Shown in pieces: positions 17,748 through 29,138 of a stretch of DNA of 64,000 bases (the stretch's first letter is position 1; each line of letters starts with the position of its first letter). The notes beneath the pieces were generated by a model. That model made no database searches, was not told the origin of the DNA, and saw only the letters and a list, made by a program, of their open reading frames with translations. The stretch spans positions 1 through 64,000 of the forward strand of contig BOKV01000021.1 of the NCBI GenBank assembly GCA_016861165.1, read 5' to 3'. This stretch comes from Alphaproteobacteria bacterium. Its GTDB lineage: Bacteria > Pseudomonadota > Alphaproteobacteria > Rhizobiales > Rhizobiaceae. The position numbers and the translations under genes were made by a program.

Positions 17748-17834
17748 TCAGGAGAAGACGTCCAGGAAGCGGGCGAGCATGAGCGAGACGACCAGCAGGC
17801 CCAGGATCATCGATCCGAGGATCAGTCGGCGCAT
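17748..17834 (-). CDS. Very small membrane protein (28 residues)
   Basis: On the minus strand a 28-codon frame reads MRRLILGSMILGLLVVSLML then ARFLDVFS: two Arg followed by one uninterrupted hydrophobic helix. GGAG lies about eight bases upstream of its ATG. It is convergent with the nitroreductase gene and divergent from the phosphatase gene at 17897. The clean positive-inside single-helix design and ribosome site argue that it is real, but no homology is claimed. Confidence 0.5.
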   Translation of the reverse strand: MRRLILGSMILGLLVVSLMLARFLDVFS

Positions 17835-17896
17835 GCCAAGGGCTCCGTTTCGTTGGCAATGCGCAAGGCGCACATGCTGTTCCGTCCGGAGACCAC

Positions 17897-18553
17897 ATGG
17901 CCCTGACCTTTGCGATCGGTGATGTGCACGGCTGCGACGACAAGCTCGCGGCCCTGATCGCGTGCTGCGAGGATTTCGGGCGCGGGCGGGAGACCCGCTT
18001 CGTCCTGCTCGGCGACTATGTCGACCGCGGCCCCGACAGCCGTGCGGTCGTGCACCGCCTCATGCGCTCCGGCGCGCTCTGCCTCAAGGGCAATCACGAG
18101 GATCTCCTGCTCGCGGCCCGTGACGGCGGCGACGATGCCGTGGCGGACTGGATGGTGAATGGCGCGCCGGCGACGCTCGCGAGCTACCGCGCCCGCACGG
18201 TCCACGACCTGCCGCCCGACCACGTCGCCTGGATGCGCGCGCTTCCCCTGTTCCACGACGACGGTCGCCGCTACTTCGTCCACGCGGGCATCGACTTCGG
18301 CCGGCCGCTCGACCGGCAGGACCCCCACACCCTGCTCTGGACGCGCGGCGGGGCCGAGGGCCCCGATCCGGGGCGGCTCATCGTCCACGGCCACACGCCC
18401 CAGCGCTCCGGAACGCCGGAGCGCGCGCCCCACCGCCTCAATCTCGACACCGCCGCCGTGCTGGGCGGTCCCTTGACGGCGGCGGCCTTCGACGACGAGA
18501 CGATCGCGCCGGTCGCGTTCCTGACCCATGACGGCCGCCTGACCCGGCTCTGA
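17897..18553 (+). CDS. PPP-family metallophosphatase
   Basis: This 218-residue cytoplasmic phosphoesterase has the complete two-metal site: GDVHG (Asp9, His11), GDYVDRG (Asp40), GNHE (Asn66, His67), a VHAG motif near 130 and HGHT near 160. It resembles bacterial PrpA/ApaH-like serine/threonine phosphatases or diadenosine tetraphosphatases; the short length fits the PrpA type. Expected metals are Mn or Fe. The downstream gene is separated by the dispersed repeat at 18623-18705. Confidence 0.88.
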   Translation: MALTFAIGDVHGCDDKLAALIACCEDFGRGRETRFVLLGDYVDRGPDSRAVVHRLMRSGALCLKGNHEDLLLAARDGGDDAVADWMVNGAPATLASYRARTVHDLPPDHVAWMRALPLFHDDGRRYFVHAGIDFGRPLDRQDPHTLLWTRGGAEGPDPGRLIVHGHTPQRSGTPERAPHRLNLDTAAVLGGPLTAAAFDDETIAPVAFLTHDGRLTRL

Positions 18554-18622
18554 CCGCGCGTTCGGCTCCCGCGCGTCGATCCGCGGCTTCTTCCTGTGGT
18601 GCCAGACGATGGCTCGGCGCCT

Positions 18623-18705
18623 CATCCCGGCCGATCTCGCGCAAGCGCGAGATCGGTGCTCGCTTGGCCGGGATGAGAATGTGTTTCTGACACAGCAGGG
18701 TTCCC
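18623..18705. repeat. Dispersed palindromic repeat, inverted match to window start
   Basis: An inner 11-bp hairpin (CCGATCTCGCG, CAAG, complement; 18631-18656) is nested in a CATCCCGGCC/GGCCGGGATG pair. From 18630 the sequence matches the reverse complement of 7-58 for about 46 bases, then again after a six-base gap. The following TTCTGACACAGCAGGG matches TTCTGACACAGTAGG near 208. The repeat extends the helicase reading frame upstream, which is why the helicase start is placed at 18768. Confidence 0.7.
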
Positions 18706-18767
18706 CCGATTGCCGGCCGCGCCGAAGTCGTGATCACTGGACGGCCCGTTCCGCCATCCTGATTCGC

Positions 18768-21726
<2,959 letters not shown>

Positions 21727-21729
21727 GCC

Positions 21730-22356
21730 ATGGCCCAGCAACTCGGCTACCTCAAGGAAACCGCCTCGCAGACGGCGGGCCCCTATGTGCATATCGGGCT
21801 GATCCCGAACATGGCGGGCTTCGACATCTTCGAGAACAATTTCGGCAATGTCCTGGTCGGCCCCGCGACCCGCGGCGAGCGCATCGCCATCGAGGGCCGC
21901 GTGCTCGACGGCACCGGCACGCCGCTGCGCGACGTGCTGATCGAGATCTGGCAGGCGAATTCCGAGGGCAGGTACAACCACCCGGCCGACCGGCAGAACA
22001 AGGCCCTCGACGACGACTTCCGCGGCTGGGGCCGCGCCGGCTCCGATTTCGCGACCGGCCTCTATCGCTTCGAGACCATCAAGCCCGGGCCGGTCCCGGG
22101 GCGCAACCGCGCCGTGATGGCGCCGCACGTCAACTTCTGGATCGTCGCCCGCGGCATCAATATCGGCCTCAACACGCGCATGTACTTCTCCGACGAGGCG
22201 GCCGCCAACGCGGCCGACCCGGTGCTCAATTTGATCGAGCAGGAGAGCCGGCGCCCGACCCTGATCGCCGAGCGCCAGCTGCGCGACGGCAAGGTGGTCT
22301 ACGCCTTCGACATCCACCTCCAGGGGCCGAACGAGACGGTGTTCTTCGACGTCTGA
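21730..22356 (+). CDS. pcaG: Protocatechuate 3,4-dioxygenase alpha subunit
   Basis: This 208-residue subunit completes the alpha-beta heteromer with PcaH. It starts MAQQLGYLKETASQTAGPYV; SQTAGPYVHIGLIP is the alpha-subunit landmark. The shared fold appears as GRVLDGTGTPLRDVLIEIWQ near 54, FETIKPGPVPGRNRAVMAPH and FWIVARGINIGLNTRMYF. The alpha subunit lacks the iron ligands, as seen here (no Tyr/His equivalent to PYPWRN). It directly follows pcaH with an AGGGGAACTGAGCC leader. Confidence 0.95.
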   Translation: MAQQLGYLKETASQTAGPYVHIGLIPNMAGFDIFENNFGNVLVGPATRGERIAIEGRVLDGTGTPLRDVLIEIWQANSEGRYNHPADRQNKALDDDFRGWGRAGSDFATGLYRFETIKPGPVPGRNRAVMAPHVNFWIVARGINIGLNTRMYFSDEAAANAADPVLNLIEQESRRPTLIAERQLRDGKVVYAFDIHLQGPNETVFFDV

Positions 22357-22459
22357 CCAGCGCGGCGCCGCCGGTTCGCCCTGGCGGCGCGCCTCCTCCC
22401 GTCGGATGATGAATCGGCGGCCGATTCGTCGGCCGCGCGATTGCCAAGGGGAGAGGCAC

Positions 22460-23362
22460 ATGAACGAGCCCGCGACGCCGCTGGAGCCCTGGCAGTGGCC
22501 CGAGCCGCACTGGCGCAGGCTGGTGAACCAGGTTCGGGCCGGGCGCGCCTACCGGCCGCAGCGCTGGAAGGGCGGCGCGCGCTGCGCCTTCGCGCTCTCC
22601 TTCGATTCGGACCATGAGACCAACGAGCTGCGCGAGGGCGGTCGGTCGATCGGCCGCATGGCCTGGGGCCAGTACGGCAACCGCGTCGGAGTGCCACGCA
22701 TCCTGGCGCTGCTCGCCGAGCACGAGGTTCCGGCGACCTTCTACGTGCCCGCGGTCGCGGCGCTGCTCTATCCGGACGAGCAGCGCCGCATCGTCGGCGA
22801 GGGTCACGAGGTCGGCATCCACAGCTGGATCCACGAGCTCAATTCGGTGCTGCCCTACGAGGCCGAGCGCGACCTGATGCTGCGCGCCGCCGACACGCTC
22901 GAGGGCATCACCGGGGTGCGGCCCGTGGGCGCGCGCACCGCCTCCTGGGATTTCAGCCCGCACACCCTGCGGATCGAGAAGGAGATGGGCCTTCTCTACG
23001 ACTCCTCGCTGATGGCCGACGAGGACTGCTACGAGCTCCTGATGGACGGCGAGCCGACCGGCGTCGTCGAGCTGCCGGTCGAGTGGATCCGCGACGACGC
23101 GGTCTATTTCATGATGAACCGCGCCACGTCGCTGCGCCCCTACACGGCGCCCGCCGACGTGCTCGACATCTTCCGGCGCGAGTTCGATGCCGCCTGGCAG
23201 CAGGGCGGCATCTTCCAGCTCACCACCCATCCGCACGTCATCGGCTACCGCTCGCGCATCTTCATCCTCGAGGACTTGATCCGCCACGCCAAGGCCAAGG
23301 GCGACGTCTGGTTCGCGACCCACCGCGAGGTGGTTGAATTCGCCAAGGCGCACGCCATCTAG
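22460..23362 (+). CDS. Polysaccharide deacetylase-family amidohydrolase
   Basis: This 300-residue NodB-fold protein has ALSFDSDHETNE near residue 44 (catalytic and metal Asp) and GIHSWIHELN near 117 (HxxxH metal site). RPVGARTASWDFSPHT (motif 3) and LTTHPHVIGYR (motif 5) follow. The spacing, with RVGVPRILALLAEHEVPATF between motifs, resembles the HpPgdA/cyclic-imidase-like group rather than NodB itself. No signal peptide is seen, so a cytoplasmic amide or imide hydrolase acting on a small molecule is possible. It lies 103 bases after pcaG and could be part of an aromatic or purine-type catabolic operon. Confidence 0.85.
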   Translation: MNEPATPLEPWQWPEPHWRRLVNQVRAGRAYRPQRWKGGARCAFALSFDSDHETNELREGGRSIGRMAWGQYGNRVGVPRILALLAEHEVPATFYVPAVAALLYPDEQRRIVGEGHEVGIHSWIHELNSVLPYEAERDLMLRAADTLEGITGVRPVGARTASWDFSPHTLRIEKEMGLLYDSSLMADEDCYELLMDGEPTGVVELPVEWIRDDAVYFMMNRATSLRPYTAPADVLDIFRREFDAAWQQGGIFQLTTHPHVIGYRSRIFILEDLIRHAKAKGDVWFATHREVVEFAKAHAI

Positions 23363-23552
23363 CTGCGCCGCGCTGGAAACGGATCTTGGCTGGTCTCGGC
23401 TCGCCCATTGATCGGTTGGACCAACGGATACGTGCACCGGAAGGTTTCAGCTCCCCCCGGACTTACCCGCTGTCGACAATTGCCCACGCCCGCCGCTTTG
23501 GTAAGTTTGCACGCAGCCCGCCGCCACTGGAGGGCTGGGAACAGCGGGGAAC

Positions 23553-23715
23553 GATGGCGCCAAATCGCTCGCGAAGCGTCTGCCAAGCCCCAACGCGCTG
23601 GTCGCGTTCGAAGCGGCGGCGCGCCTCGGCAGCTTCACGCTCGCCGCGCGCGAGCTCAACATCACCCAGGTGGCGGTCAGCCAACAGATCCGCCGGCTGG
23701 AAGAGCAGATGAACT
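23553..23715 (+). pseudogene. LysR regulator fragment cut off by the IS481 remnant
   Basis: A helix-turn-helix start is readable: LPSPNALVAFEAAARLGSFT followed by LAARELNITQVAVSQQIRRL and EEQ, typical of GcvA-like LysR proteins. It ends abruptly after EEQ with MNCMS and a stop. No good start codon is in frame (an ATG at 23554 is one base out), and the effector domain is absent. It was probably interrupted by the IS481-type insertion starting near 23709. Confidence 0.7.
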
Positions 23716-24155
23716 GCATGTCCTGAGATCGTAATTACCCGACACATGGCTATCAGTAGCCCGGGCGCGCGACCGCACGGGTCGGGCGCGCCCGGGCGTG
23801 GCCACGCCGCTCCTGAGAGGGCTTAGGATGAGTTTGCGAGAACCGTCCAACCCGATCGGAGACGACATGACCAACGACCAGAAGATAGCACGCCGCAAGC
23901 TGTCGCTGCTGCAGCTCGCCCGGGACCTCGCCAATGTCAGCCGCGCCTGCAAGAGCCTGCCCCCGCGCAGGCGGGGGTGATGGGCCATAGCCGCCAGCAG
24001 TTCTACGAGATCCGCCGCAACTTCCAGACCTACGGCGCCGAGGGGCTGATCGACCGCCTGCCGGGTGCCAGGGGCCGCACCCGAACCGGGTCTCGGCCGA
24101 GATCAAGCAGGCGATCCTCGATCATGAACTGGCGCACCCCTGCGACGGTGGCGCG
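23709..24155 (+). mobile_element. Remnant of an IS481-family insertion sequence
   Basis: This holds the left end and the first 95 or so codons of an IS481-type transposase. A segment MTNDQKIARRKLSLLQLARD LANVSRACK (from 23877) is followed by GHSRQQFYEIRRNFQTYGAE and GLIDRLPGARG. After a one-base loss the protein continues as HPNRVSAEIKQAILDHELAH PCDGG. The rest (the DDE catalytic core) is missing. Between ACK and MGHSRQQF a short palindrome (23960-23977, CCCCCGC, GCAG, GCGGGGG) is inserted and creates a stop. The element cannot move by itself. Confidence 0.75.
23877..24155 (+). pseudogene. Truncated and frameshifted IS481-family transposase
   Basis: Only the N-terminal helix-turn-helix region of an IS481 transposase is left, in three frames: 23877-23980, 23980 to about 24075, and about 24075-24155. 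Breaks are a small palindromic insertion with a stop and a one-base deletion. The sequence then changes near GGCGCGCGTAAA at about 24155. This marks the left border of the defence cargo that begins at 24201. Confidence 0.7.
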
Positions 24156-24200
24156 CGTAAACGGGCATGAAAGTTTGCAGCGCGGGAAACGAGAGAGTAT

Positions 24201-25364
24201 TCAGGACTTAACCAGTCGGACTCCTTCGGGGTCGGACGGCGTGTCGATGAGGCCTTCCCGCTCCATGACGCGACGGATTTCTTCGAAGGCCGCGCCGACG
24301 TTTCCTTTCGGGAAACGGATTTGGCCTAGACCCTGAATGTTGCTGAATTCAGAGCAGCCGTCCTCAAGCAGAACGACCGCCTTCGTAAAGCCGAGCCGAC
24401 CTTGAAATAGGCCAGCTTCGTGGACGACATTCATGCGAGCCTGAACGGCGCCATCGGCCAACTCGTCCTCGGCTGTCATCACCAGGAGCGCAATTGCTGC
24501 GGCATCGAGCATCTCCGATAAGCGGGCGATGTTCGTCACACCGGCAACAGGAACGCGGTTGAACTCGTCCCAAGGCAACCCGAGGCGATCCTGCACGAAG
24601 TCCTTGAGTTCACGCCATTCACCCGACCGGCCATGACCGATAAAGACATTGGTTCCGACGCGCTGAGCCGCAGCCTTAGTGCGGCTCTTGCGCTCCAGGT
24701 GCGAGGCAGCCTTCCTGGCGATATCGGCCGTCGTGCGGCAAAGCCCGAGTGAATGATGCACGGATGCGATTTCGGCGAGCAGGTCAACATGCGGCGGCAC
24801 TTGCGTTCCCTGCCCCATGGCGATCATGTCTCGGGTCATGATCTGCCCCTTGGGCATCCAATGCTGAGCCACATCCATCTTCGACATTGGCTCCAGCTTC
24901 TCGACGTCGCTTTTCAATTTCGAAAGAAAGGCATCGGCTCGCTGCGCAAGCTCGGTCTCCAGAATGGAAACAATTTCGTACTTGGATTTGTCGAACGACT
25001 TGAGGGCGGACTCCGCGGCCTCGTGCGCCGCCGTCAGGTCCGGCTTACCCGCGCGATCGCGCAGAATGCGCTCGACTTCATCGAACTGGAATTCTTGCCA
25101 GTCCCCTCGGGAGCCGAGGCTTGTGTAGTCCAAATCCTTCAATCCCCATTCCTGGCTGAAGTTGGCTCCGGCTGGCGCCGGCGCGAGGCCCTTGTAATAG
25201 ACGCGTGAATGATAGCCGAGCCAAGAGCCCGAGAAGGATCGCTTTGCTTCGTTGGCCGATTCGGCGAGCGCCTTGAGAGGTACCGAAACGTGCTCGGTAT
25301 CGCCGGCCGCCGCGGCGGCCTCAAGTTGGTTGGCGATCTCAAAGAGTTCTTCGAACGGTCTCAT
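24201..25364 (-). CDS. TIR-like (PF10137/CAP12-type) effector, third gene of a Gabija-like operon
   Basis: This 387-residue protein has a C-terminal TIR-like domain (about 237-370). It contains NVFIGHGRSGEWRELKDF, then VPVAGVTNIARLSEMLD, ALLVMTAEDE, and the family hallmark ARMNVVHEAGLFQGRLG, with candidate catalytic Glu316. Next come VVLLEDGCSEFSN and IRFPKGNV. PF10137 domains act as NAD-degrading effectors in CBASS and Pycsar-type systems (established for CAP12 members). The N-terminal 235 residues are helical and mixed and not recognised; they may sense or oligomerise. The gene starts two bases after the helicase stop, so it is the last gene of the same operon. A third TIR-like gene is not part of standard two-gene Gabija. 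Confidence 0.85.
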   Translation of the reverse strand: MRPFEELFEIANQLEAAAAAGDTEHVSVPLKALAESANEAKRSFSGSWLGYHSRVYYKGLAPAPAGANFSQEWGLKDLDYTSLGSRGDWQEFQFDEVERILRDRAGKPDLTAAHEAAESALKSFDKSKYEIVSILETELAQRADAFLSKLKSDVEKLEPMSKMDVAQHWMPKGQIMTRDMIAMGQGTQVPPHVDLLAEIASVHHSLGLCRTTADIARKAASHLERKSRTKAAAQRVGTNVFIGHGRSGEWRELKDFVQDRLGLPWDEFNRVPVAGVTNIARLSEMLDAAAIALLVMTAEDELADGAVQARMNVVHEAGLFQGRLGFTKAVVLLEDGCSEFSNIQGLGQIRFPKGNVGAAFEEIRRVMEREGLIDTPSDPEGVRLVKS

Positions 25365-25366
25365 GT

Positions 25367-27229
25367 TCAGGCTCTCACGAAATTACCGCGCGGCGGTGCG
25401 GCCGGAGAGTTGCCGGTCGGCGGCTTGATCGCGCGCCCAGCCGCAACTGCTTCGTCCACGGCGGCCGCCACGTCAAGGTCGTGAATTTCAAACGGCACCT
25501 GGCCGGCGTGCAGTACGGCAGCGACGCGCTGAACAAAAGCCGCAGGCACCGCGATGGCCAACAGCTTCTCAGCGCGCGTCACGCCAACGTAAATCACGCG
25601 CTTGGGCTCGGAGTCCGTCCGGTTCTCCCATGCGCCGACAAGTTCCTCGGTGTATTCGCCGGGCGGAACGACGACGCAGACAGCACCGTGTTCGCTGCCT
25701 TTGGCTTCGTGAATCGTGGCCCATGCGACGGCCGCGAGATCGGCGCGCGGATGCAGAAACTGGCTCCATTCCGGACGACGCGGCGTCCGGAAATAGCCGG
25801 TCACGGTCACGCCAGGACCATGGGTCAGAGACAAGCCGGTGACGGCACCGCGCAGCGCAGCGATCCAGGCGGCGCGCCCGTCATCCGAATCCGCGCAAGT
25901 AGGCGCGAGGCTGGAAATGAGCTGCAAGGCCAGACGCCGCAGCGAGCGCCGGTCCATGCCGTGCTGTTCGACGAGGCGCGCGATGCTACTGTGCTCCTCG
26001 TACTTTCCCATGAGATCGAGCAGCGCCTGCTCGACGGTCACGAGACATGCTTCGCGGGCGCGCCCCGAGGCCGCCTTGGCATGGTAAGTACCGACGGCCC
26101 GCGCCAACCTAGCCACCTTGGAATCTCCGCCGTCGGACTCTGTGGCCAAGCCACAGGCGCTGCGCGCCGCGGTGCGCGCATGTGCGAGAACGATGCGCGC
26201 CGGCACGGCAATTCCGGCTTGCTGGCAGAGCTGACTGAACGCGATGTGGATTGACGCGGTCGGCGCGCTGCCCCCGTACTTCAGAACATAGACCGGCAGC
26301 GTGACAGTGGCATTTTCACCGAGGGCCTGGTCTGGGTCGGCGCGGCTACGGAGTGTGGCGGCGCAGCGGCAGATGGCAGGGCTGCTGCGAAAATTGCCCG
26401 ACAGCCCTAGGCTATTGTCCGCACCATAGACTTGCGAAAACACGGTCAAGGCAGCGGGATCACCTTGACGGAATCCATAGATAGCCTGATCGAGATCGGA
26501 CACGACGGTAACGCGAAGCCTATGACCGCGCAGCCAAGTCAACAGCTGCAGATCGAGCGGGTTGCAGTCTTGTGCCTCATCGACAACCACTTCATGGAAG
26601 CGCGCCGCGATCGCGCGGCCAAGATTCGTCGACCATTGTGCATCCCGCAGACGCGCCAAAGCCTCCACCCTCGCATCAGCCGCGCTGATATAGCCCTTTC
26701 CGCAGAATGCCAGGCGCGCCTGTCTAGCGACCTGCTCATAGGCCGTGCGGTTGGCGAGGACATGTGCACGTAGGCCGTGATGGCCGATCAGTGGGGGGTC
26801 GATGGCGTTGGTGGCGGGATCGAAGCGATCAAGCGGTACGCCCGGACCGCGAAAAGCAGCGCGGCCGCGCAGGCGTATCTCGACGCCGAGCGTGGTCCAG
26901 CTGTCGACGACCGTGGGACGTACGGTGACTCCTTGCAGTCCGAACGGCGTGATGAAGAATTGCCGCAAGAACGCATCAAATGTCCCGACAAAGTTCGGAT
27001 GGCGCGATATCGCGCCGAGGCCGAGGGCATGGCTCTTGGCAAGAAATTCCTGGACAGCGGAATTGGTGAAGGAGAGGACGGCGATGCCTTTGCGCAATGG
27101 CAGCGCCGGGGTCATGATCTGGACGCGGGACACGATCGTGCGCGTCTTGCCACCGCCGGGGCACGCCTGCACAAAGGCTTCTTGGGGATGTTCGGCGAGC
27201 GCGCGCTGCTGCGGAGTCGGCTCGCTCAT
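25367..27229 (-). CDS. gajB: UvrD-like helicase of a Gabija-type system (GajB-like)
   Basis: This 620-residue SF1 helicase-like protein has Walker A ACPGGGKTRT (residues 22-31), VLSFTNSAVQEFL (Ia) and VGTFDAFLRQFF (Ib). Motif II is VVVDEAQDCNPLD (214-226). VVSDLDQAIYGFRQGDP (III), GNFRSSPAI (IV), ATIHEAKGSEHGAV (V) and VIYVGVTRAEKLLA (VI) are also present. It is shorter than UvrD (about 720), as GajB proteins are. It overlaps the OLD-nuclease gene by four bases (ATGA). In Gabija, GajB associates with GajA and is thought to respond to phage-induced DNA changes or nucleotide depletion. Assignment rests on the OLD-UvrD gene pair. Confidence 0.85.
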   Translation of the reverse strand: MSEPTPQQRALAEHPQEAFVQACPGGGKTRTIVSRVQIMTPALPLRKGIAVLSFTNSAVQEFLAKSHALGLGAISRHPNFVGTFDAFLRQFFITPFGLQGVTVRPTVVDSWTTLGVEIRLRGRAAFRGPGVPLDRFDPATNAIDPPLIGHHGLRAHVLANRTAYEQVARQARLAFCGKGYISAADARVEALARLRDAQWSTNLGRAIAARFHEVVVDEAQDCNPLDLQLLTWLRGHRLRVTVVSDLDQAIYGFRQGDPAALTVFSQVYGADNSLGLSGNFRSSPAICRCAATLRSRADPDQALGENATVTLPVYVLKYGGSAPTASIHIAFSQLCQQAGIAVPARIVLAHARTAARSACGLATESDGGDSKVARLARAVGTYHAKAASGRAREACLVTVEQALLDLMGKYEEHSSIARLVEQHGMDRRSLRRLALQLISSLAPTCADSDDGRAAWIAALRGAVTGLSLTHGPGVTVTGYFRTPRRPEWSQFLHPRADLAAVAWATIHEAKGSEHGAVCVVVPPGEYTEELVGAWENRTDSEPKRVIYVGVTRAEKLLAIAVPAAFVQRVAAVLHAGQVPFEIHDLDVAAAVDEAVAAGRAIKPPTGNSPAAPPRGNFVRA

Positions 27230-28974
27230 GCCGCCACCGCGAGGATCGCTTGCCGCAGATAATCCGGAACCTGAAATGCCGCTCCGGCCTGGATGCGCTC
27301 GGCAAGCTGCTGCGCGAAGTCACCCTTGCGCGTGCGAGTGGATTTCAGCAGATCAACGAAGGCTTGAGGGCGATCGGCCGCGGTCGCGCCGTCGATGTCC
27401 CCCGTCCAGCGCGCAATCGATTGCGGGTGCAGCGCGAGGAACACCTCGCGGAGCAATGCGTCGTTGCCGGCCGCGAAAAGCTCATGTTCAAGGGTTACGG
27501 CATTGGTGAGAACGCTGAGCCGGTCGGAGACCTGCCATCCGGCCGCGAGCGCGTCGAGGTCGGACTTGCGGTTTCCGGGCGAACCCGGATCGGCGTCGGT
27601 CACCACCACCACACGGTCGGCGATCGTCGAGCCATCGCACGGGCGCAAGAGAATGTGGATGTAGGGCGCGAAATCGACGCCGTCGATCGCCACAACTACG
27701 GCGCCGCGAAACCGCTGCAAGGCATGCGGATCGGTGTTCAGCACACAGCTGCGGGCCAACACCGGCAGCAGGAGCGCTTCGGCAATCCCCTCGACCAGCA
27801 ACGCGCGATTGCCGAATAGCAGGGCGGAGCGCGTCACATCGAGATAGCGGCTTACTTTATGGATCATCGTCGAATCGAGGCCCAATCCTGTTATCGGAAT
27901 GGACACGGTCTTGATCACAGGCGGCGTCACGCCGGCATCGCGCGCTGAACGAACGACCACCAAGTGTTCGGGCGATACCCAGGCGGTGAGATTTGGCGAG
28001 TGCGTCGTGACGATGACTTGAATGCGCCCTTCCGGGTGGCCCGGGACCTCGGGCTGTGCGAAGGATTTCTTGGACTGCGCCAGCCGGAAATCGAGGACCA
28101 GCATCTGCAGCTGCGGATGCAAGTGCGCTTCAGGCTCTTCGACCAGGAACAGCGTTAGATCGGAGTCGCGCGCCTTGGCCAGTTCGACGATGACGGTCGC
28201 CATATAGAGCAGATTCGCATAGCCAAGGCCTGACGATCGGATGTCCTCGGGCTCCATGCCGAGATCCGCGAGCCGGAAACGCAAATCACGCGCCACGTCG
28301 GCGAGCGCTTCCAGGGTGAAATCGAGCGAGGCGGTCTGCGGGCGGGCGCCGCGCGTCAGTTCGCCGAGAGCAGAATCAATGTCGGTGTTGATCGCCGTGA
28401 TCACACAGTGCGGTTCAGCGGTGCGCCGGACGTGGGAGAGAAAACCGTCTTCCTCCCCGGTCTGCAAGTAATTCTGCAGCAGCGCCGTGATACGCGTGGC
28501 GCTGCCCGAGCCGAGCGCCTGCTTGGCGTCGCGTAGCGGCGGCAAATAGACATGGCGGATAATGTCGGTTGAGCCGCCTTCGGGTTCTGCGGTGTCGAAC
28601 GCGCCCGCCCAATGCGAGACGCGGCCGCGCAGCGCCCCCGGTGTGCGTGTCTGGTAACACATGCCAAACACCGCCTGGTCGGCGCTCGGATCGGGCACGG
28701 CGGAAATCAGCAATCCCTTGACCGTGTCGCTCAAGCCCGCAAAGCGGCCTTCGATCAGATAGTGCGTATCGGCGCTGCTGCGGCGCAGGTCATCGTCCTC
28801 CGGGTAGCGCTCGCGGCGCCCGCTCAGCGGCAGGGTCAGTAGCCTCAATCCATCGATGATGTTCGACTTACCGCCGTTGTTCTCGCCCACGAGCACGGTC
28901 AATTCGCGGTGAAAACGCACTTTCACATCGGAACACGATCTAAAGCGTTGCAGGCGAAGACAATCGATGTGCAT
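27226..28974 (-). CDS. gajA: OLD-family ATPase/TOPRIM nuclease of a Gabija-type system (GajA-like)
   Basis: This 582-residue protein has an ABC-type ATPase followed by a TOPRIM nuclease. Walker A is GENNGGKS (30-37), a signature-like SSGLGYANLLYMA lies near 248, Walker B is FLVEEPEAHLHP (276-287) and the H-loop is VTTHSPN (322-328). The TOPRIM has LVEGIAEALLLP (Glu395, Glu399), VAIDGVDF (428-435) and VVTDADPG (457-464). TLEHEL (494-499) is the class 2 OLD feature. An OLD next to a UvrD helicase defines Gabija, where GajA is the DNA-cleaving subunit. The ATG at 28974 begins MHIDCLRLQRFRSC with GAGGTGG upstream; an earlier ATG at 29043 is less likely. It is the first gene of the three-gene operon. 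Confidence 0.87.
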   Translation of the reverse strand: MHIDCLRLQRFRSCSDVKVRFHRELTVLVGENNGGKSNIIDGLRLLTLPLSGRRERYPEDDDLRRSSADTHYLIEGRFAGLSDTVKGLLISAVPDPSADQAVFGMCYQTRTPGALRGRVSHWAGAFDTAEPEGGSTDIIRHVYLPPLRDAKQALGSGSATRITALLQNYLQTGEEDGFLSHVRRTAEPHCVITAINTDIDSALGELTRGARPQTASLDFTLEALADVARDLRFRLADLGMEPEDIRSSGLGYANLLYMATVIVELAKARDSDLTLFLVEEPEAHLHPQLQMLVLDFRLAQSKKSFAQPEVPGHPEGRIQVIVTTHSPNLTAWVSPEHLVVVRSARDAGVTPPVIKTVSIPITGLGLDSTMIHKVSRYLDVTRSALLFGNRALLVEGIAEALLLPVLARSCVLNTDPHALQRFRGAVVVAIDGVDFAPYIHILLRPCDGSTIADRVVVVTDADPGSPGNRKSDLDALAAGWQVSDRLSVLTNAVTLEHELFAAGNDALLREVFLALHPQSIARWTGDIDGATAADRPQAFVDLLKSTRTRKGDFAQQLAERIQAGAAFQVPDYLRQAILAVAA

Positions 28975-29138
28975 GGCCACCTCACGTTGCGCCACTCGTT
29001 TTGGTGCGTCGGTGCGACGTGCTCGGGTCGCGGTGACGGACAAATATTAAAAAAGGATCAATAGGATGCAGCAGGACTATAGGAGAAAGCCTAGCCGATT
29101 CGCTGTTCAATCATATGCTGGCGGACCGGGATTCTCTA
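28975..29138. promoter_or_regulatory. Upstream region of the Gabija-like operon
   Basis: This gap lies between the gajA start and the IS5 element and is notably AT-richer than its surroundings (a TATTAAAAAAGG segment near 29045). It must hold the operon promoter, read toward lower coordinates. I cannot place -35 and -10 boxes confidently. The IS5 copy borders it and could supply or remove regulatory sequence. Confidence 0.35.

Noticed and set aside
18609-18767. An N-terminal extension of the UvrD-family helicase from an earlier ATG
   Set aside because: This stretch is the dispersed repeat also found at the window start; the helicase motifs begin normally from the ATG at 18768.
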